64,000 nucleotides of DNA from an uncultured Eubacteriales bacterium (GTDB lineage: Bacteria; Bacillota; Clostridia; Christensenellales; Aristaeellaceae): assembly GCA_902799045.1 (NCBI GenBank), contig CADBZH010000020.1, positions 1 through 64,000 on the forward strand, written 5' to 3'. Position numbers and translations under genes: made by a program. The notes below the pieces were generated by a model. The model saw nothing but the letters and a program-made list of their open reading frames with translations, did no database searches and was not told the DNA's origin. Position 1 is the first letter of the stretch. Each line of letters opens with the position of its first letter. Shown here one piece after another: positions 50,236-58,598 of this stretch.

Positions 50236-50631
50236 TTACTGCCTGTTCAAGTCCTGCTTGATCTGCGTGGTGGAGATCTCCGGCGTTCTCGGCAGGTACA
50301 CCACCTCGCAGCCCTCCTCCTTCAGGAAGTCAAACCGGCCGACCCAGTCGTCGCCCATCACGAAGGTATCCACGCGATAGAGGTGCACGTCGGTGCGCTT
50401 CTGCTCCCAGTTCTCCTCGGGGATCACCAGGTCCACATAGCGGATGGATTCCAGCAGCAGCTTGCGCTCCTCATAGGAAAAATAGCACTTCTTGTTCTTC
50501 TCCACGCGGTTGAATTCGTCGGTGGACAGGGCCACGATCAGGTAGTCGCCCAGCGCCCTGGCGCGCCGAAGCAGGTTGATGTGGCCATAGTGCAAGAGGT
50601 CGAACGTGCCGTAGGTGATGACGCGCTTCAT
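50236..50631 (-). CDS. tagD: Glycerol-3-phosphate cytidylyltransferase (TagD-like)
   Basis: 131 residues. RVITYGTFDLLHYGHINLLR has the nucleotidyltransferase motif GTFD-x-x-H-x-G-H. STDEFNRVEKNKKCYFSYEE holds the conserved R/K-K-x-x-Y-x-x-x-x-R segment, and PRTPEISTTQIKQDL the ISTT motif. It makes CDP-glycerol for teichoic-acid-type polymers. The ATG at 50631 with GGAGG upstream is chosen; the long frame from 50862 crosses a repeat element. No other teichoic acid genes are close by. Confidence 0.95.
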   Translation of the reverse strand: MKRVITYGTFDLLHYGHINLLRRARALGDYLIVALSTDEFNRVEKNKKCYFSYEERKLLLESIRYVDLVIPEENWEQKRTDVHLYRVDTFVMGDDWVGRFDFLKEEGCEVVYLPRTPEISTTQIKQDLNRQ

Positions 50632-50688
50632 GGGAAAACCTCCATATTGCGGGTTGAAATGATCAGGTTCGTGGGATATACTGTGAAT

Positions 50689-50806
50689 AACTCCCCCCGT
50701 CAGGCTTCGCCTGACAGCCCCCCCTCCGGGAGGGGCCCTCAATCCAATCTCCCATTCAGGCTCCCTCTCCGAGGGAGCTGTCACACGAAGTGTGACTGAG
50801 GGAGTT
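50689..50806. repeat. Dispersed palindromic repeat, family A (copy 4)
   Basis: AACTCCCCCC and GAGGGAGTT edges; internal GTCAGGC / GCCTGAC, CCCTCC / GGAGGG, CTCCCTC / GAGGGAG and GTCACAC / GTGTGAC stems. It lies just before the NUDIX gene and overlaps its leader. Confidence 0.8.
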
Positions 50807-50827
50807 GCCCAGGAAGGCGGGATACTT

Positions 50828-51382
50828 ATGAAAGAGCTCCGCAGCCAGATCGAGGCGTACATTCCCTGTGACGCCCGGGAGGCGCAGGACCGGGAGGGGC
50901 TGCTCTATGCCCTGGACCACCTGGAGACGCCGCTTTCGCGGGAGAACCCCATCGCCCACTTCACAGCGTCCGCCTGGATCGTGAATCCCGCGCGGGACAA
51001 GGCGCTGATGGCCTGGCACAACATCTACCAGACCTGGTCCTGGACCGGCGGCCACGCGGACGGGGAAGCCGACCTGCTGGCGGTGGCCCTGCGCGAGGCC
51101 CGGGAGGAGACCGGTGTCGAAGCTATCCGCCCCGTTCATGTGGGCATCTACTCCCTGGAGATCCTGCCGGTGTTCAGCCACGTCAAGCGGGGAAGGATCG
51201 TCTCCGCGCACCTGCACCTGAACGTCACCTACCTGCTGGAGGCCGACGACGCCCAGCCCATTCGGCCCAAGCCCGACGAGAACAGCGCCGTTCGGTGGAT
51301 GCCGCTCGACGAGGCCGCGGAGAACAAGGAGGAGCCGTTCATGGCGGCGGTGTACCGAAAGCTGAATGAAAAAATGGGATGA
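50828..51382 (+). CDS. NUDIX hydrolase
   Basis: 184 residues. The Nudix box G-x5-E-x7-REUxEExGU is complete: GGHADGEADLLAVALREARE followed by ETGVEA. The N-terminal extension (about 45 residues, HFTASAWIVNPARDKALMAW) and the C-terminal RPKPDENSAVRWMPLDEA fit ADP-ribose or isopentenyl-diphosphate-like subgroups of unknown substrate. The ATG at 50828 is preceded by GGAAGGCGGG. Convergent with dnaB. Confidence 0.92.
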   Translation: MKELRSQIEAYIPCDAREAQDREGLLYALDHLETPLSRENPIAHFTASAWIVNPARDKALMAWHNIYQTWSWTGGHADGEADLLAVALREAREETGVEAIRPVHVGIYSLEILPVFSHVKRGRIVSAHLHLNVTYLLEADDAQPIRPKPDENSAVRWMPLDEAAENKEEPFMAAVYRKLNEKMG

Positions 51383-51403
51383 AGGAATCCCATTCCTCGC
51401 TCC

Positions 51404-52771
51404 TCACTCACTCGAAACCGCTTCCTTCGCCCTGGCGGACAGATCCATGAACCAGGTATACTCGCCCTTCCAGCCGAGCTTGACCGTGCCCAGCGAGCCG
51501 TTGCGCTGCTTGGCGATGATCAGCTCGGCGATGTTCTTGTCGGGGGTCTCGGGATCGTAGTAATCCTCGCGATGGATGAACATCACCACGTCGGCGTCCT
51601 GCTCGATAGCGCCGGATTCGCGGATATCCGAGAGCAGCGGCCGATGGTTGGCGCGGCCCGTGGGGGCGCGGGACAGCTGCTGCAGCGCGATCACCGGCAC
51701 GCCCAGCTCCAGCGCCAGGCCCTTCAGCGTTCGCGAGATCTGGGAAACCTCCTCCTGGCGGCTGCCGTTCTTGCCGGTGGCCGTCATCAGGGAGAGGTAG
51801 TCGATCATGATCAGGTCCAGGCCGTGCTCCAGCTGGAGGCGGCGGGCCTTGGAGCGGACCTCAGGCACAGTGATGCCCGGGGTACAGTCGATGTAGATGG
51901 AGGCGGGGCCGATGCTCACCAGCGCGTCCGCCAGCTTGCCCCACTCCTCGTCCTCGATGGCGCCACGGCGCACCCGCTGCATGTCCACGCGGGCCTCGGT
52001 GCACATCATGCGCATGGCCAGCTGCTCGGCGGGCATCTCCAGTGAGAACACGGCGGCCTTCTTCCCCGCCCGAATGGCGGCGTTCTCGACGAAGTTCATG
52101 CCGATGGAGGTCTTGCCCATGGCGGGTCGGCCCGCCACCAGCACCAGCTCGCCGGGATGCAGGCCGGTCAGCAGGTCGTCCAGCTCCGTATAGCCGGTGG
52201 GCACGCCCTCGATGCGGCCGTGGTTCTTCACCAGCTGCTCGATCTTCTCGAAGGTGCTGATCAGCACCGGCTGGATGGGCTGCAGCTCCTCGCCGCCCTT
52301 GCGCATGGTGATGTCGTAGATGGCCTTCTCCGCGCCCTCCAGGATCTCCGCGTTCTCTTTCTGGCCGGCGTAGCTGTCCTGCAGGATCTGCTCGGCGGCG
52401 GCGATCAGGCGGCGCAGCGTGGCCTTCTCGTCCACGATGCGGATGTAGGCCTGCACGTTCGCGGCGGAGGGCACCCCCTGGCTCAGCTCGATCAGATAGG
52501 CCGCGCCGCCGACGGCATCCAAACGGCCCCGACGGGTCAATTCCTCGTCGAGGGTCACCAGGTCGATCGGGCGGGATTCGTCGGACATGGCCTTCATGGC
52601 GGCGAATATCTCCCGGTTGGCCGGGTCGTAGAAGTCGTCGGGCCGCAGGCTCTCCACGGCGATCTGCGCCGCCTGGCGGGACCTGAGCATCGCGCCCAGC
52701 ACGCTGCGCTCCGATTCGGGGTGGCTCGGCGGCGTGCGCACCGCGTCGGACATAGGTATGTACTGTTCCAT
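51404..52771 (-). CDS. dnaB: Replicative DNA helicase DnaB (DnaC in Bacillus)
   Basis: 455 residues. N-terminal helical domain (PPSHPESERSVLGAMLRSRQ, PDDFYDPANREIFAAMKAM), linker, and RecA-like C-terminal domain with Walker A VAGRPAMGKTSIGMNFVENA, SLEMPAEQLAMRMMC, Walker B LIMIDYLSLM, Q-loop VIALQQLSRAP and RPLLSDIRESGAIEQDADVV as the arginine-finger and C-terminal region. It unwinds DNA at forks. It follows rplI by 69 nt and belongs to the DUF2232-rplI-dnaB operon. The gdpP gene often found in that operon is absent here. Confidence 0.98.
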   Translation of the reverse strand: MEQYIPMSDAVRTPPSHPESERSVLGAMLRSRQAAQIAVESLRPDDFYDPANREIFAAMKAMSDESRPIDLVTLDEELTRRGRLDAVGGAAYLIELSQGVPSAANVQAYIRIVDEKATLRRLIAAAEQILQDSYAGQKENAEILEGAEKAIYDITMRKGGEELQPIQPVLISTFEKIEQLVKNHGRIEGVPTGYTELDDLLTGLHPGELVLVAGRPAMGKTSIGMNFVENAAIRAGKKAAVFSLEMPAEQLAMRMMCTEARVDMQRVRRGAIEDEEWGKLADALVSIGPASIYIDCTPGITVPEVRSKARRLQLEHGLDLIMIDYLSLMTATGKNGSRQEEVSQISRTLKGLALELGVPVIALQQLSRAPTGRANHRPLLSDIRESGAIEQDADVVMFIHREDYYDPETPDKNIAELIIAKQRNGSLGTVKLGWKGEYTWFMDLSARAKEAVSSE

Positions 52772-52840
52772 AAGGCACCTTCTGTATCGGCGTTAATGGA
52801 GAATGGAAATGAAAAGCGGGCCATCCCCATTATCCATTCT

Positions 52841-53293
52841 TCATTTCCCCTGTATCGTCACGTTCACGATCATCCGCGTGGAGATGCCGGGATAGAGCTT
52901 CAGGGTCACGAAGGCCTGGCCCTCCTTCTTGATCGGCTCCTCCTGCTCCAGCTTGCGCTTGTCGATCTCGATGCCGTGCTGCTCCTTGAGGGCGCTGGCG
53001 ATCTGGTCGTTGGTGACGGAGCCGTAGAGCTTGCCGTTCTCGCCACCCTTCACCGTCAGCTGCACGACCTTGCCCTTCAGCTCGCGGGCGCGCTTCTCGG
53101 CCTCCTGGCGGCGCACCTCCTCGCGATGCTTGTCCGCCCCGCGGCTCTTCTCCAGCGCGTTCGCGGCCTCGGCGGTCGCCTCCTTCGCCAGCTTTCTGGG
53201 CAACAGATAGTTGCGGGCATAGCCGTCGGAAATCTCCAGGATCTGATCCTTCTTGCCGGTGCCCTGGATGTCTTGAAGCAGGATTACCTTCAT
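52841..53293 (-). CDS. rplI: Ribosomal protein L9
   Basis: 150 residues. MKVILLQDIQGTGKKDQILE and ISDGYARNYLLPRKLAKEAT are the family signature, followed by the long connecting helix (RRQEAEKRARELKG) and the C-terminal RNA-binding domain LYGSVTNDQIASALKEQHGI. Standard length. 12 nt after the DUF2232 gene. Confidence 0.98.
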   Translation of the reverse strand: MKVILLQDIQGTGKKDQILEISDGYARNYLLPRKLAKEATAEAANALEKSRGADKHREEVRRQEAEKRARELKGKVVQLTVKGGENGKLYGSVTNDQIASALKEQHGIEIDKRKLEQEEPIKKEGQAFVTLKLYPGISTRMIVNVTIQGK

Positions 53294-53305
53294 GTCAACG
53301 TCCTC

Positions 53306-54397
53306 CTATTCCTGCGGATCGTGCCGATCCGATTGATCGTCCTCTTCCCCGCCCGTCAGGCGCTTGAGCGCCCCGCGGGAACCAAACAGCGCCGACAGCA
53401 CGCCGACGACGGCGAACACCAAGGCGAATTCCCGCATCAGCAGCGAGCCCACCGCCGTAATCGCCAGCAGCACGCGCCGCCGCGTGAGGGTACGCCCCGC
53501 GCGCAGCATCCGCCGGTCCATCGACGCCATCGCCTGGATCACGAAGATCGCGCCCACCAGCTGAGTCACCGTCTGGAACACCGTCGCGCCGGCGCTGTAG
53601 CCGCTGGCGGTGAGTATGAAGCTGATCGCCAGCAGCGCCAGCGCGCCGAGGCTGATCTGCCCGGGCAGGAACCAGCGGCTCATGCCCTGGAAGCTCTCGT
53701 TGGTGGCCATGCCCTGGCGCGCCATCGTCCAGTTGCCCCAGAGCACGCTCAACACGCCGGACAGCAGCGCCCCGGAAAGCAGCGCCCCCGGCAGCATTCT
53801 GGCGTAGGTCTGCTGCATCAGGTCAAACACGCCCGTCAGCTGGGCGCGATACAGCTCCACCGTGTATTCCCCGGCAAGGCGCACGCCGCTGATCGTGAAG
53901 GCCGAGTTCATTGCGTCCACGATGGGCTGGAGCGCCGAATCGGGCATCCGGGCAAACTCCGCGCGAAGCAGGTCCGTGAACCGGGCCACCATGCTGCCGC
54001 CGAAGCTGACATACGCGATGCCCAGCGCCACCACCAGGCCGAGGCCGAAGGCCGCGATGCCGCCGCGGAGCTGGTCGAAGAAGGGCTGCTTCAGGGCCAC
54101 GCCCCGCATCACCCACAGCGCCGGCAGCACGGCCGCCGCGGCCATCGCCAGCGTCAGCGTCATGCCCAGGAAGAACGCCGACGAGGCCAGCGTCGCCGTG
54201 ATCAGCGTCAGCGCCGACACCCATCCCGTCCGGGCCTTCAGCCACACCGCGAACAGCCCGCAGAGCATCAGCACTGGCAGCAGCATCGAAACCTGCAGCA
54301 CCGCGACGATCGGCAGCAGAGTGCCGATCAACAGCGCCAGCGCGACGTCGCCCACGATCCTGCCCTTCGGCGCGGAAACAACCTGTCTGGATTCCAA
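53306..54397 (-). CDS. DUF2232 membrane protein (YybS-like)
   Basis: 363 residues with about eight membrane helices and a charged C-terminus (SRGALKRLTGGEEDDQ). Position upstream of rplI-dnaB and the paired helix blocks fit YybS/DUF2232. The central loop (residues 130-185, RFTDLLRAEFARMPDSALQP) is typical of this family, for which no activity is known; links to sporulation and cell-wall control have been proposed. It is the first gene of its operon, with a promoter at 54430-54458. Confidence 0.85.
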   Translation of the reverse strand: MESRQVVSAPKGRIVGDVALALLIGTLLPIVAVLQVSMLLPVLMLCGLFAVWLKARTGWVSALTLITATLASSAFFLGMTLTLAMAAAAVLPALWVMRGVALKQPFFDQLRGGIAAFGLGLVVALGIAYVSFGGSMVARFTDLLRAEFARMPDSALQPIVDAMNSAFTISGVRLAGEYTVELYRAQLTGVFDLMQQTYARMLPGALLSGALLSGVLSVLWGNWTMARQGMATNESFQGMSRWFLPGQISLGALALLAISFILTASGYSAGATVFQTVTQLVGAIFVIQAMASMDRRMLRAGRTLTRRRVLLAITAVGSLLMREFALVFAVVGVLSALFGSRGALKRLTGGEEDDQSDRHDPQE

Positions 54398-54429
54398 GAT
54401 ACGCCTCCGAAGATATTAATTCAATATAC

Positions 54430-54458
54430 ATTATAGCATGATCCCGGTCTTGACGCAA
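54430..54458 (-). promoter_or_regulatory. Promoter of the DUF2232-rplI-dnaB operon
   Basis: TTGCGT (54458-54453), 17 nt and TATAAT (54435-54430) on the minus strand, about 33 nt before the first ATG. Confidence 0.7.
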
Positions 54459-54552
54459 CCTTATAAATCCGTAAATAACAGGGCAAACGCACGGGTTACA
54501 ATAGCATTACAATAATCCAAATAAATGCTGACACAGGGGGAGAAATCCATCT

Positions 54553-54585
54553 GTCGCAGGGGCGCCGATGCGGCGCCCCTACGCG
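54553..54585. repeat. GC-rich hairpin repeat, family B (short copy)
   Basis: GCAGGGGCGCC and GGCGCCCCT flank a 5-nt centre. The same GGGGCG / CGCCCC edges, in longer form, occur at 60419-60496 and about 23865. The rest of the gap 54459-54713 shows no gene. Confidence 0.6.
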
Positions 54586-54713
54586 ATAAAGCGATGCCAT
54601 TTCATTCACGATTCGTCATTCATGCGTTCTCCGTGTCCGGAATCCACGGCGGCATCCTTTGCTGCGCAGGCCAACGGCCTCATCCGCGTCAGCGATGGGC
54701 ATCCTGAACGGAA

Positions 54714-54763
54714 AGAACCGGATCGCCGCGCCGACCCAAAGGGTCGGTGGTCGATCCGGTTCT
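54714..54763. terminator. Hairpin terminator of the HTH gene
   Basis: AGAACCGGATCG (54714-54725) and CGATCCGGTTCT (54752-54763) form a 12-bp stem, extended inside by CCGACCC-AAA-GGGTCGG. On the minus strand TTCTTTCC follows, so it would end the gene at 54795. Confidence 0.7.
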
Positions 54764-54794
54764 CCGGCAGCCGCTGTCAGCGGTCACACAGCGC

Positions 54795-56384
54795 TCACAG
54801 GTGCTCGTCCAGCATGTCGATGGCGTCAAAGTTGCCCTCGGCGATGGCCAGCTCCATCATCTGGGCCACGCTCTCGTGGTCGGCCGTGCCGACGAACCGG
54901 GCCACGAGCTCCCACTTCTGCTGCTGGGCGTTGGCGAGGAGCACCTTGCCGATGTACTCCGGCCGCAACAGCTCCGAAAGCTGCTGCAGGTACTCGTAAT
55001 CCTCGGCGGCCACGGCGGCGTCGGCGAGCTTTTCCCGCTGCTCATCGGTCATGCAGCGCTCGGCGATCTGCCTGGCCAGCACATGGGCCTCCGCGCGATA
55101 GGCGGCGATGGCGATCTCATCCGCGCAGTTCTCCAGCGAGATCTGCTCGGCATAGGTGGAAAGCCACTGCCAGTTCTCCTGCTTCGCGGCGGCCAGGGCG
55201 ATCTTCTCCTGAAGGTCGTCCTCGAACTGCCAGACGTGGTCGCCCAGCCAGCCCCAGTTGCCGGCCTCGATGGCCGCGTCGATGGTGCGCGTATCGGCAT
55301 AGCCGTTCAGGTTTTCCAGCACCCAGTCGTGCATGCCCAGGCCGTTGGCCTTCTGGGCGATCTCCCGCAGCAGGGCCTCGTCCCGGATCTCCGGGATGTG
55401 CTCCGCCAGCCAGTCCCACTTCTCGTCGGCCAGCGCCCGCTCACAGGCGGCCCTGCGCAGCGCGTCGGCGCGGTTCTGGCGCTCGCGGCTGTTCTCCATC
55501 AGGTCGTTGAGGGTGTTGGAGACGCCGTTGACCACGTCGCCGCCCAGCTTCGTGGCCTTGCGGAAGGCGGACTCGAGGCCCGCGCCGATCTTCTGGCCCA
55601 CGTCCTGCACGGCCTTGCCGAGGTCCTCGGTGTTGATGCCGGTGGATTCCACGCCCTTTTTGACGTACTGCCCGCCCTTGGCCGCGGCCTTGGCCAGCTT
55701 GTCCACCACCTCGCGCTTGAGGAACGGCGCCACCTTGCGCAGCACGTCCCAGTTGATCTGCTGGTCGCTGTTCTGGATCAGCTTTTCGATGCACTCAGGG
55801 CTGGCGAAGGGCGCGAACTTGCCGATGTCCTCGGCGGTCAGCTTCGCCTTGTTCTCCAGCAGCAGCTCGTCCACGGCGCTCTTGCTCATGAACGGCGCCA
55901 TCTGCAACAGCCGCTGCACGTCAAATTCCTCGGTCTCCCCGTCGCAAGCGGCGCCGTCCTCGGCGGCGTCGGCCTGCGCGTCGGCCTGCGCGTCGGCCTC
56001 GTCCGCCGCTTCCGGCTCGGTGACGGGCGCTTCGGCGTCCTCGTTTTCCGCCGCGTCGGGCTTCGGCTGGGGCTTGAAGATGCCGGTGACGATGTTGTTG
56101 ACAAAGTTTCCTATATTCTGGATCGGCTCCTCAAAGGGGGACGCGGGCTTCGGCGACTCGATGCGGTCCTCCGGCACCTCGCCGTTGAGCAGCTGCTCCA
56201 TGGTGATGCCGAACAGCCGGGTCAGGGCCATCAGGGTCTGCACGTCCGGCAGGGCCGCGCCCGTCTCCCACTTGGAAACGGCCTGATGCGATACGTTCAA
56301 CGCCGCCGCCAGCTGCTGCTGGGTCATGTTCTTGTTCTGCCTGAGCTTTGCGATGGTCTTTCCAACCGCGATGTTGTCAATCAT
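54795..56384 (-). CDS. Large XRE-family HTH protein with tryptophan-containing helical repeats
   Basis: 529 residues. Residues 5-62 are a standard Cro/CI HTH (GKTIAKLRQNKNMTQQQLAA, NVSHQAVSKWETGAALPDVQ). Residues 75-160 are acidic and low complexity (ADEADAQADAQADAAED). Residues 160-250 hold two copies of a helical unit with LLQMAPFMS / ECIEKL and similar text. Residues 325-529 consist of about seven units of 28-30 residues with a core E-K-W-D-W-L-x-x-H/Y (ALADEKWDWLAEHIPEIRDE, EAGNWGWLGDHVWQFEDDLQ, KQENWQWLSTYAEQISLENC). I know no function for this repeat; HEAT- or TPR-like stacking is plausible. The ATG at 56384 has GGAGG eight nt upstream. Own promoter at 56441. Confidence 0.85.
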   Translation of the reverse strand: MIDNIAVGKTIAKLRQNKNMTQQQLAAALNVSHQAVSKWETGAALPDVQTLMALTRLFGITMEQLLNGEVPEDRIESPKPASPFEEPIQNIGNFVNNIVTGIFKPQPKPDAAENEDAEAPVTEPEAADEADAQADAQADAAEDGAACDGETEEFDVQRLLQMAPFMSKSAVDELLLENKAKLTAEDIGKFAPFASPECIEKLIQNSDQQINWDVLRKVAPFLKREVVDKLAKAAAKGGQYVKKGVESTGINTEDLGKAVQDVGQKIGAGLESAFRKATKLGGDVVNGVSNTLNDLMENSRERQNRADALRRAACERALADEKWDWLAEHIPEIRDEALLREIAQKANGLGMHDWVLENLNGYADTRTIDAAIEAGNWGWLGDHVWQFEDDLQEKIALAAAKQENWQWLSTYAEQISLENCADEIAIAAYRAEAHVLARQIAERCMTDEQREKLADAAVAAEDYEYLQQLSELLRPEYIGKVLLANAQQQKWELVARFVGTADHESVAQMMELAIAEGNFDAIDMLDEHL

Positions 56385-56440
56385 ATCTTCCGCCTCCATT
56401 CACACGGATATCTTTATTGTCTGAGCTTTGGCTCGGGAAC

Positions 56441-56469
56441 ACTATAGCATATTCTACCGCCATTTGCAA
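56441..56469 (-). promoter_or_regulatory. Promoter of the large HTH gene
   Basis: TTGCAA (56469-56464), 17 nt and TATAGT (56446-56441) on the minus strand. It is divergent from the htpG promoter, with about 85 nt between them. Confidence 0.65.
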
Positions 56470-56518
56470 GCAACCGATGGTAGAGTTCTATAGATTCAGG
56501 GTTGCAACCACAAATTTG

Positions 56519-56545
56519 TTAGCACTCTTTTTAACTGAGTGCCAG
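56519..56545 (+). promoter_or_regulatory. CIRCE-like HrcA operator
   Basis: TTAGCACTC (56519-56527), 9 nt and GAGTGCCAG (56537-56545). The CIRCE consensus is TTAGCACTC-N9-GAGTGCTAA, so the left half is perfect and the right half has two changes. It lies just upstream of the htpG promoter. Confidence 0.85.
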
Positions 56546-56552
56546 ATTTTAC

Positions 56553-56580
56553 TTGACATCCCCCCGATTCAGATTATAAT
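56553..56580 (+). promoter_or_regulatory. Promoter of htpG
   Basis: TTGACA (56553-56558), 16 nt, TATAAT (56575-56580), about 50 nt before the ATG. Confidence 0.8.
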
Positions 56581-56631
56581 AGGGGTTGTAAACCCAGTTT
56601 AAACCACAACCCGAACGGAGGTAAAAAGGAT

Positions 56632-58491
56632 ATGTCCAGGGGAACCGTTTCCATCAACGCTGAAAACATCATGCCGGTCATCAAGCAGTGGCTGTATTCC
56701 GATAAAGACATCTTCATGCGCGAGCTGGTGAGCAACGGCTGCGACGCCATCAGCAAGTATCGCTGGCTGGTGAACAACGGCCAGGCCGAGGCCGACGACG
56801 CGCCGGACCGCATCGACGTGATCGCCGACAAGGAGCAGGGCACGCTCACCTTCATCGACAATGGCATCGGCATGACCGAGGAGGAGATCGTGAAGTACAT
56901 CGCGCAGGTGGCCTTCTCCGGCGCGACGGACTTCATCACCAAGTACACCGAGGATTCCAAGGGCGAGGGCGCGGGCATCATCGGCCACTTCGGCCTGGGC
57001 TTCTACAGCGCGTTCATGGTGTCCGACAAGGTGGTCATCGACTCCAAGAGCTATTCCGACGCCCCGGCCGTCCGCTGGACGAGCGAGGACGGCATGGAAT
57101 ACGAGATCGAGCCCTCCGACCGTGCGGAGCGCGGCACCGCCATCACCCTCTACATCGACGAGGCTGACAGGGATTTCCTGAACCTGTGGACGCTGCGCTC
57201 GACCCTGGAGAAGCATTGCGCGTTCATGCCCGTGCCGATCTTCGTCAGCGAGGTGACCAAGCCCGAGGCGCCCAAGGAGGGCGAGGAGCCGAAGAAGCCC
57301 GCCGAGCCGCAGCAGATCAACGACACGCACCCCCTGTGGATGAAGCGCCCCAACGAGTGCACCGACGAGGAATACAGGGAATTCTACCGCAAGGTGTTCA
57401 ACGACTATGAGGAGCCGCTGTTCTGGATCCACCTGAACGCGGAATACCCGTTCAACCTGAAGGGCATCCTCTACTTCCCCCGCATCAAGAACGAATTCAC
57501 CGCCAGCGAGGGCGTCATCAAGCTGTACAACAACCAGGTGTTCGTGGCGGACAACATCAAGGAGGTCATCCCGGAGTTCCTGCTGCTCCTGAAGGGCTGC
57601 GTGGACTGCCCGGACCTGCCGCTGAACGTGAGCCGCTCGTTCCTGCAGAACGACGGCTACGTGAAGAAGATGGCCGCCTACATCACCCGCAAGGTGGCCG
57701 ACCGGCTGGTGAGCGAGTTCAACACGAAGCGCGAGGACTACCAGCGCTATTGGGACGACATCCATCCCTTCGTGAAGTACGGCTGCATGAAGGACGAGAA
57801 GTTCTATGAGCGCGTGAAGCCCGCCCTGATCTACAAGACCACCGGCGGCAAGTATGTGACGCTGGAGGAATACCTGAACGACAACTGCGAGGGCGACGAG
57901 AGCAAGACCGTCTACTACGCCAGCGACGAGAAGCGCCAGGCCCAGATGATCCGCCTGTACACCGACCAGGGCCGCGACGTCATCCTGCTGGACACGCTGA
58001 TCGACAACAACTTCATCAGCTTCCTGGAGTACACCGAACGGGACGCGAAGGTTTCCTTCAAGCGGGTGGACGCCGCTGCCGACAGCCTGACCGAGGACGG
58101 CGAGGTGAGCGAGGACGCCCGGGCGAAGCTGGAAGGCCTGTTCCGCAAGGCCATGGCCGACGAGCAGGTGGACGTGCAGCTGAAGCCGTTCAAGGACGAC
58201 GCCCTGATCGCCATGATCACCGTGGACGAGCAGAACCGCCGCTTCACCGAGATGTCCAGCCGCTGGGGCGGCGCGGACATGAAGCTGCCGGAAAAGCGCA
58301 CGCTGGTGCTCAACGACAAGCACCCGCTGGTGAAGTGGCTCAAGGACGCCGAGGCGAACGAGCACACCGAGACCGTCTGCGCCCAGGTGGCCGACCTGGC
58401 CGAGATGGCCCGCCAGCCCCTGGTGGCCGACCGCATGGTGGACTTCCTCAGGCGCAGCAACCAGCTGCTGACGGAGCTGATCGGAAAATAA
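56632..58491 (+). CDS. htpG: Chaperone HtpG (Hsp90)
   Basis: 619 residues. N-terminal ATPase domain: MRELVSNGCDAISKYRWLVN (N-box), TFIDNGIGMTEEEIVKYIAQ (G1) and GHFGLGFYSAFMVSDKVVID (lid). Middle domain: DDYEEPLFWIHLNAEYPFNL, KLYNNQVFVADNIKEVIPEF and LPLNVSRSFLQNDGYVKKMA with the catalytic-loop Arg. C-terminal dimer domain to ELIGK. A Pro/Glu/Lys-rich linker (PEAPKEGEEPKKPAEPQQIN) separates the first two, as in most Hsp90s. The ATG at 56632 has GGAGG. A CIRCE-like site suggests HrcA control. Confidence 0.98.
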   Translation: MSRGTVSINAENIMPVIKQWLYSDKDIFMRELVSNGCDAISKYRWLVNNGQAEADDAPDRIDVIADKEQGTLTFIDNGIGMTEEEIVKYIAQVAFSGATDFITKYTEDSKGEGAGIIGHFGLGFYSAFMVSDKVVIDSKSYSDAPAVRWTSEDGMEYEIEPSDRAERGTAITLYIDEADRDFLNLWTLRSTLEKHCAFMPVPIFVSEVTKPEAPKEGEEPKKPAEPQQINDTHPLWMKRPNECTDEEYREFYRKVFNDYEEPLFWIHLNAEYPFNLKGILYFPRIKNEFTASEGVIKLYNNQVFVADNIKEVIPEFLLLLKGCVDCPDLPLNVSRSFLQNDGYVKKMAAYITRKVADRLVSEFNTKREDYQRYWDDIHPFVKYGCMKDEKFYERVKPALIYKTTGGKYVTLEEYLNDNCEGDESKTVYYASDEKRQAQMIRLYTDQGRDVILLDTLIDNNFISFLEYTERDAKVSFKRVDAAADSLTEDGEVSEDARAKLEGLFRKAMADEQVDVQLKPFKDDALIAMITVDEQNRRFTEMSSRWGGADMKLPEKRTLVLNDKHPLVKWLKDAEANEHTETVCAQVADLAEMARQPLVADRMVDFLRRSNQLLTELIGK

Positions 58492-58598
58492 ACCGGAAAT
58501 GAAGCATCGGGAACGGAAGGCACCCCAGGGTCATTCCGCGCCCGGCGCCGTTCCGGTTCTCCATTCTCCACTCTCAATTCAAACAGGAGGTTGTATCC

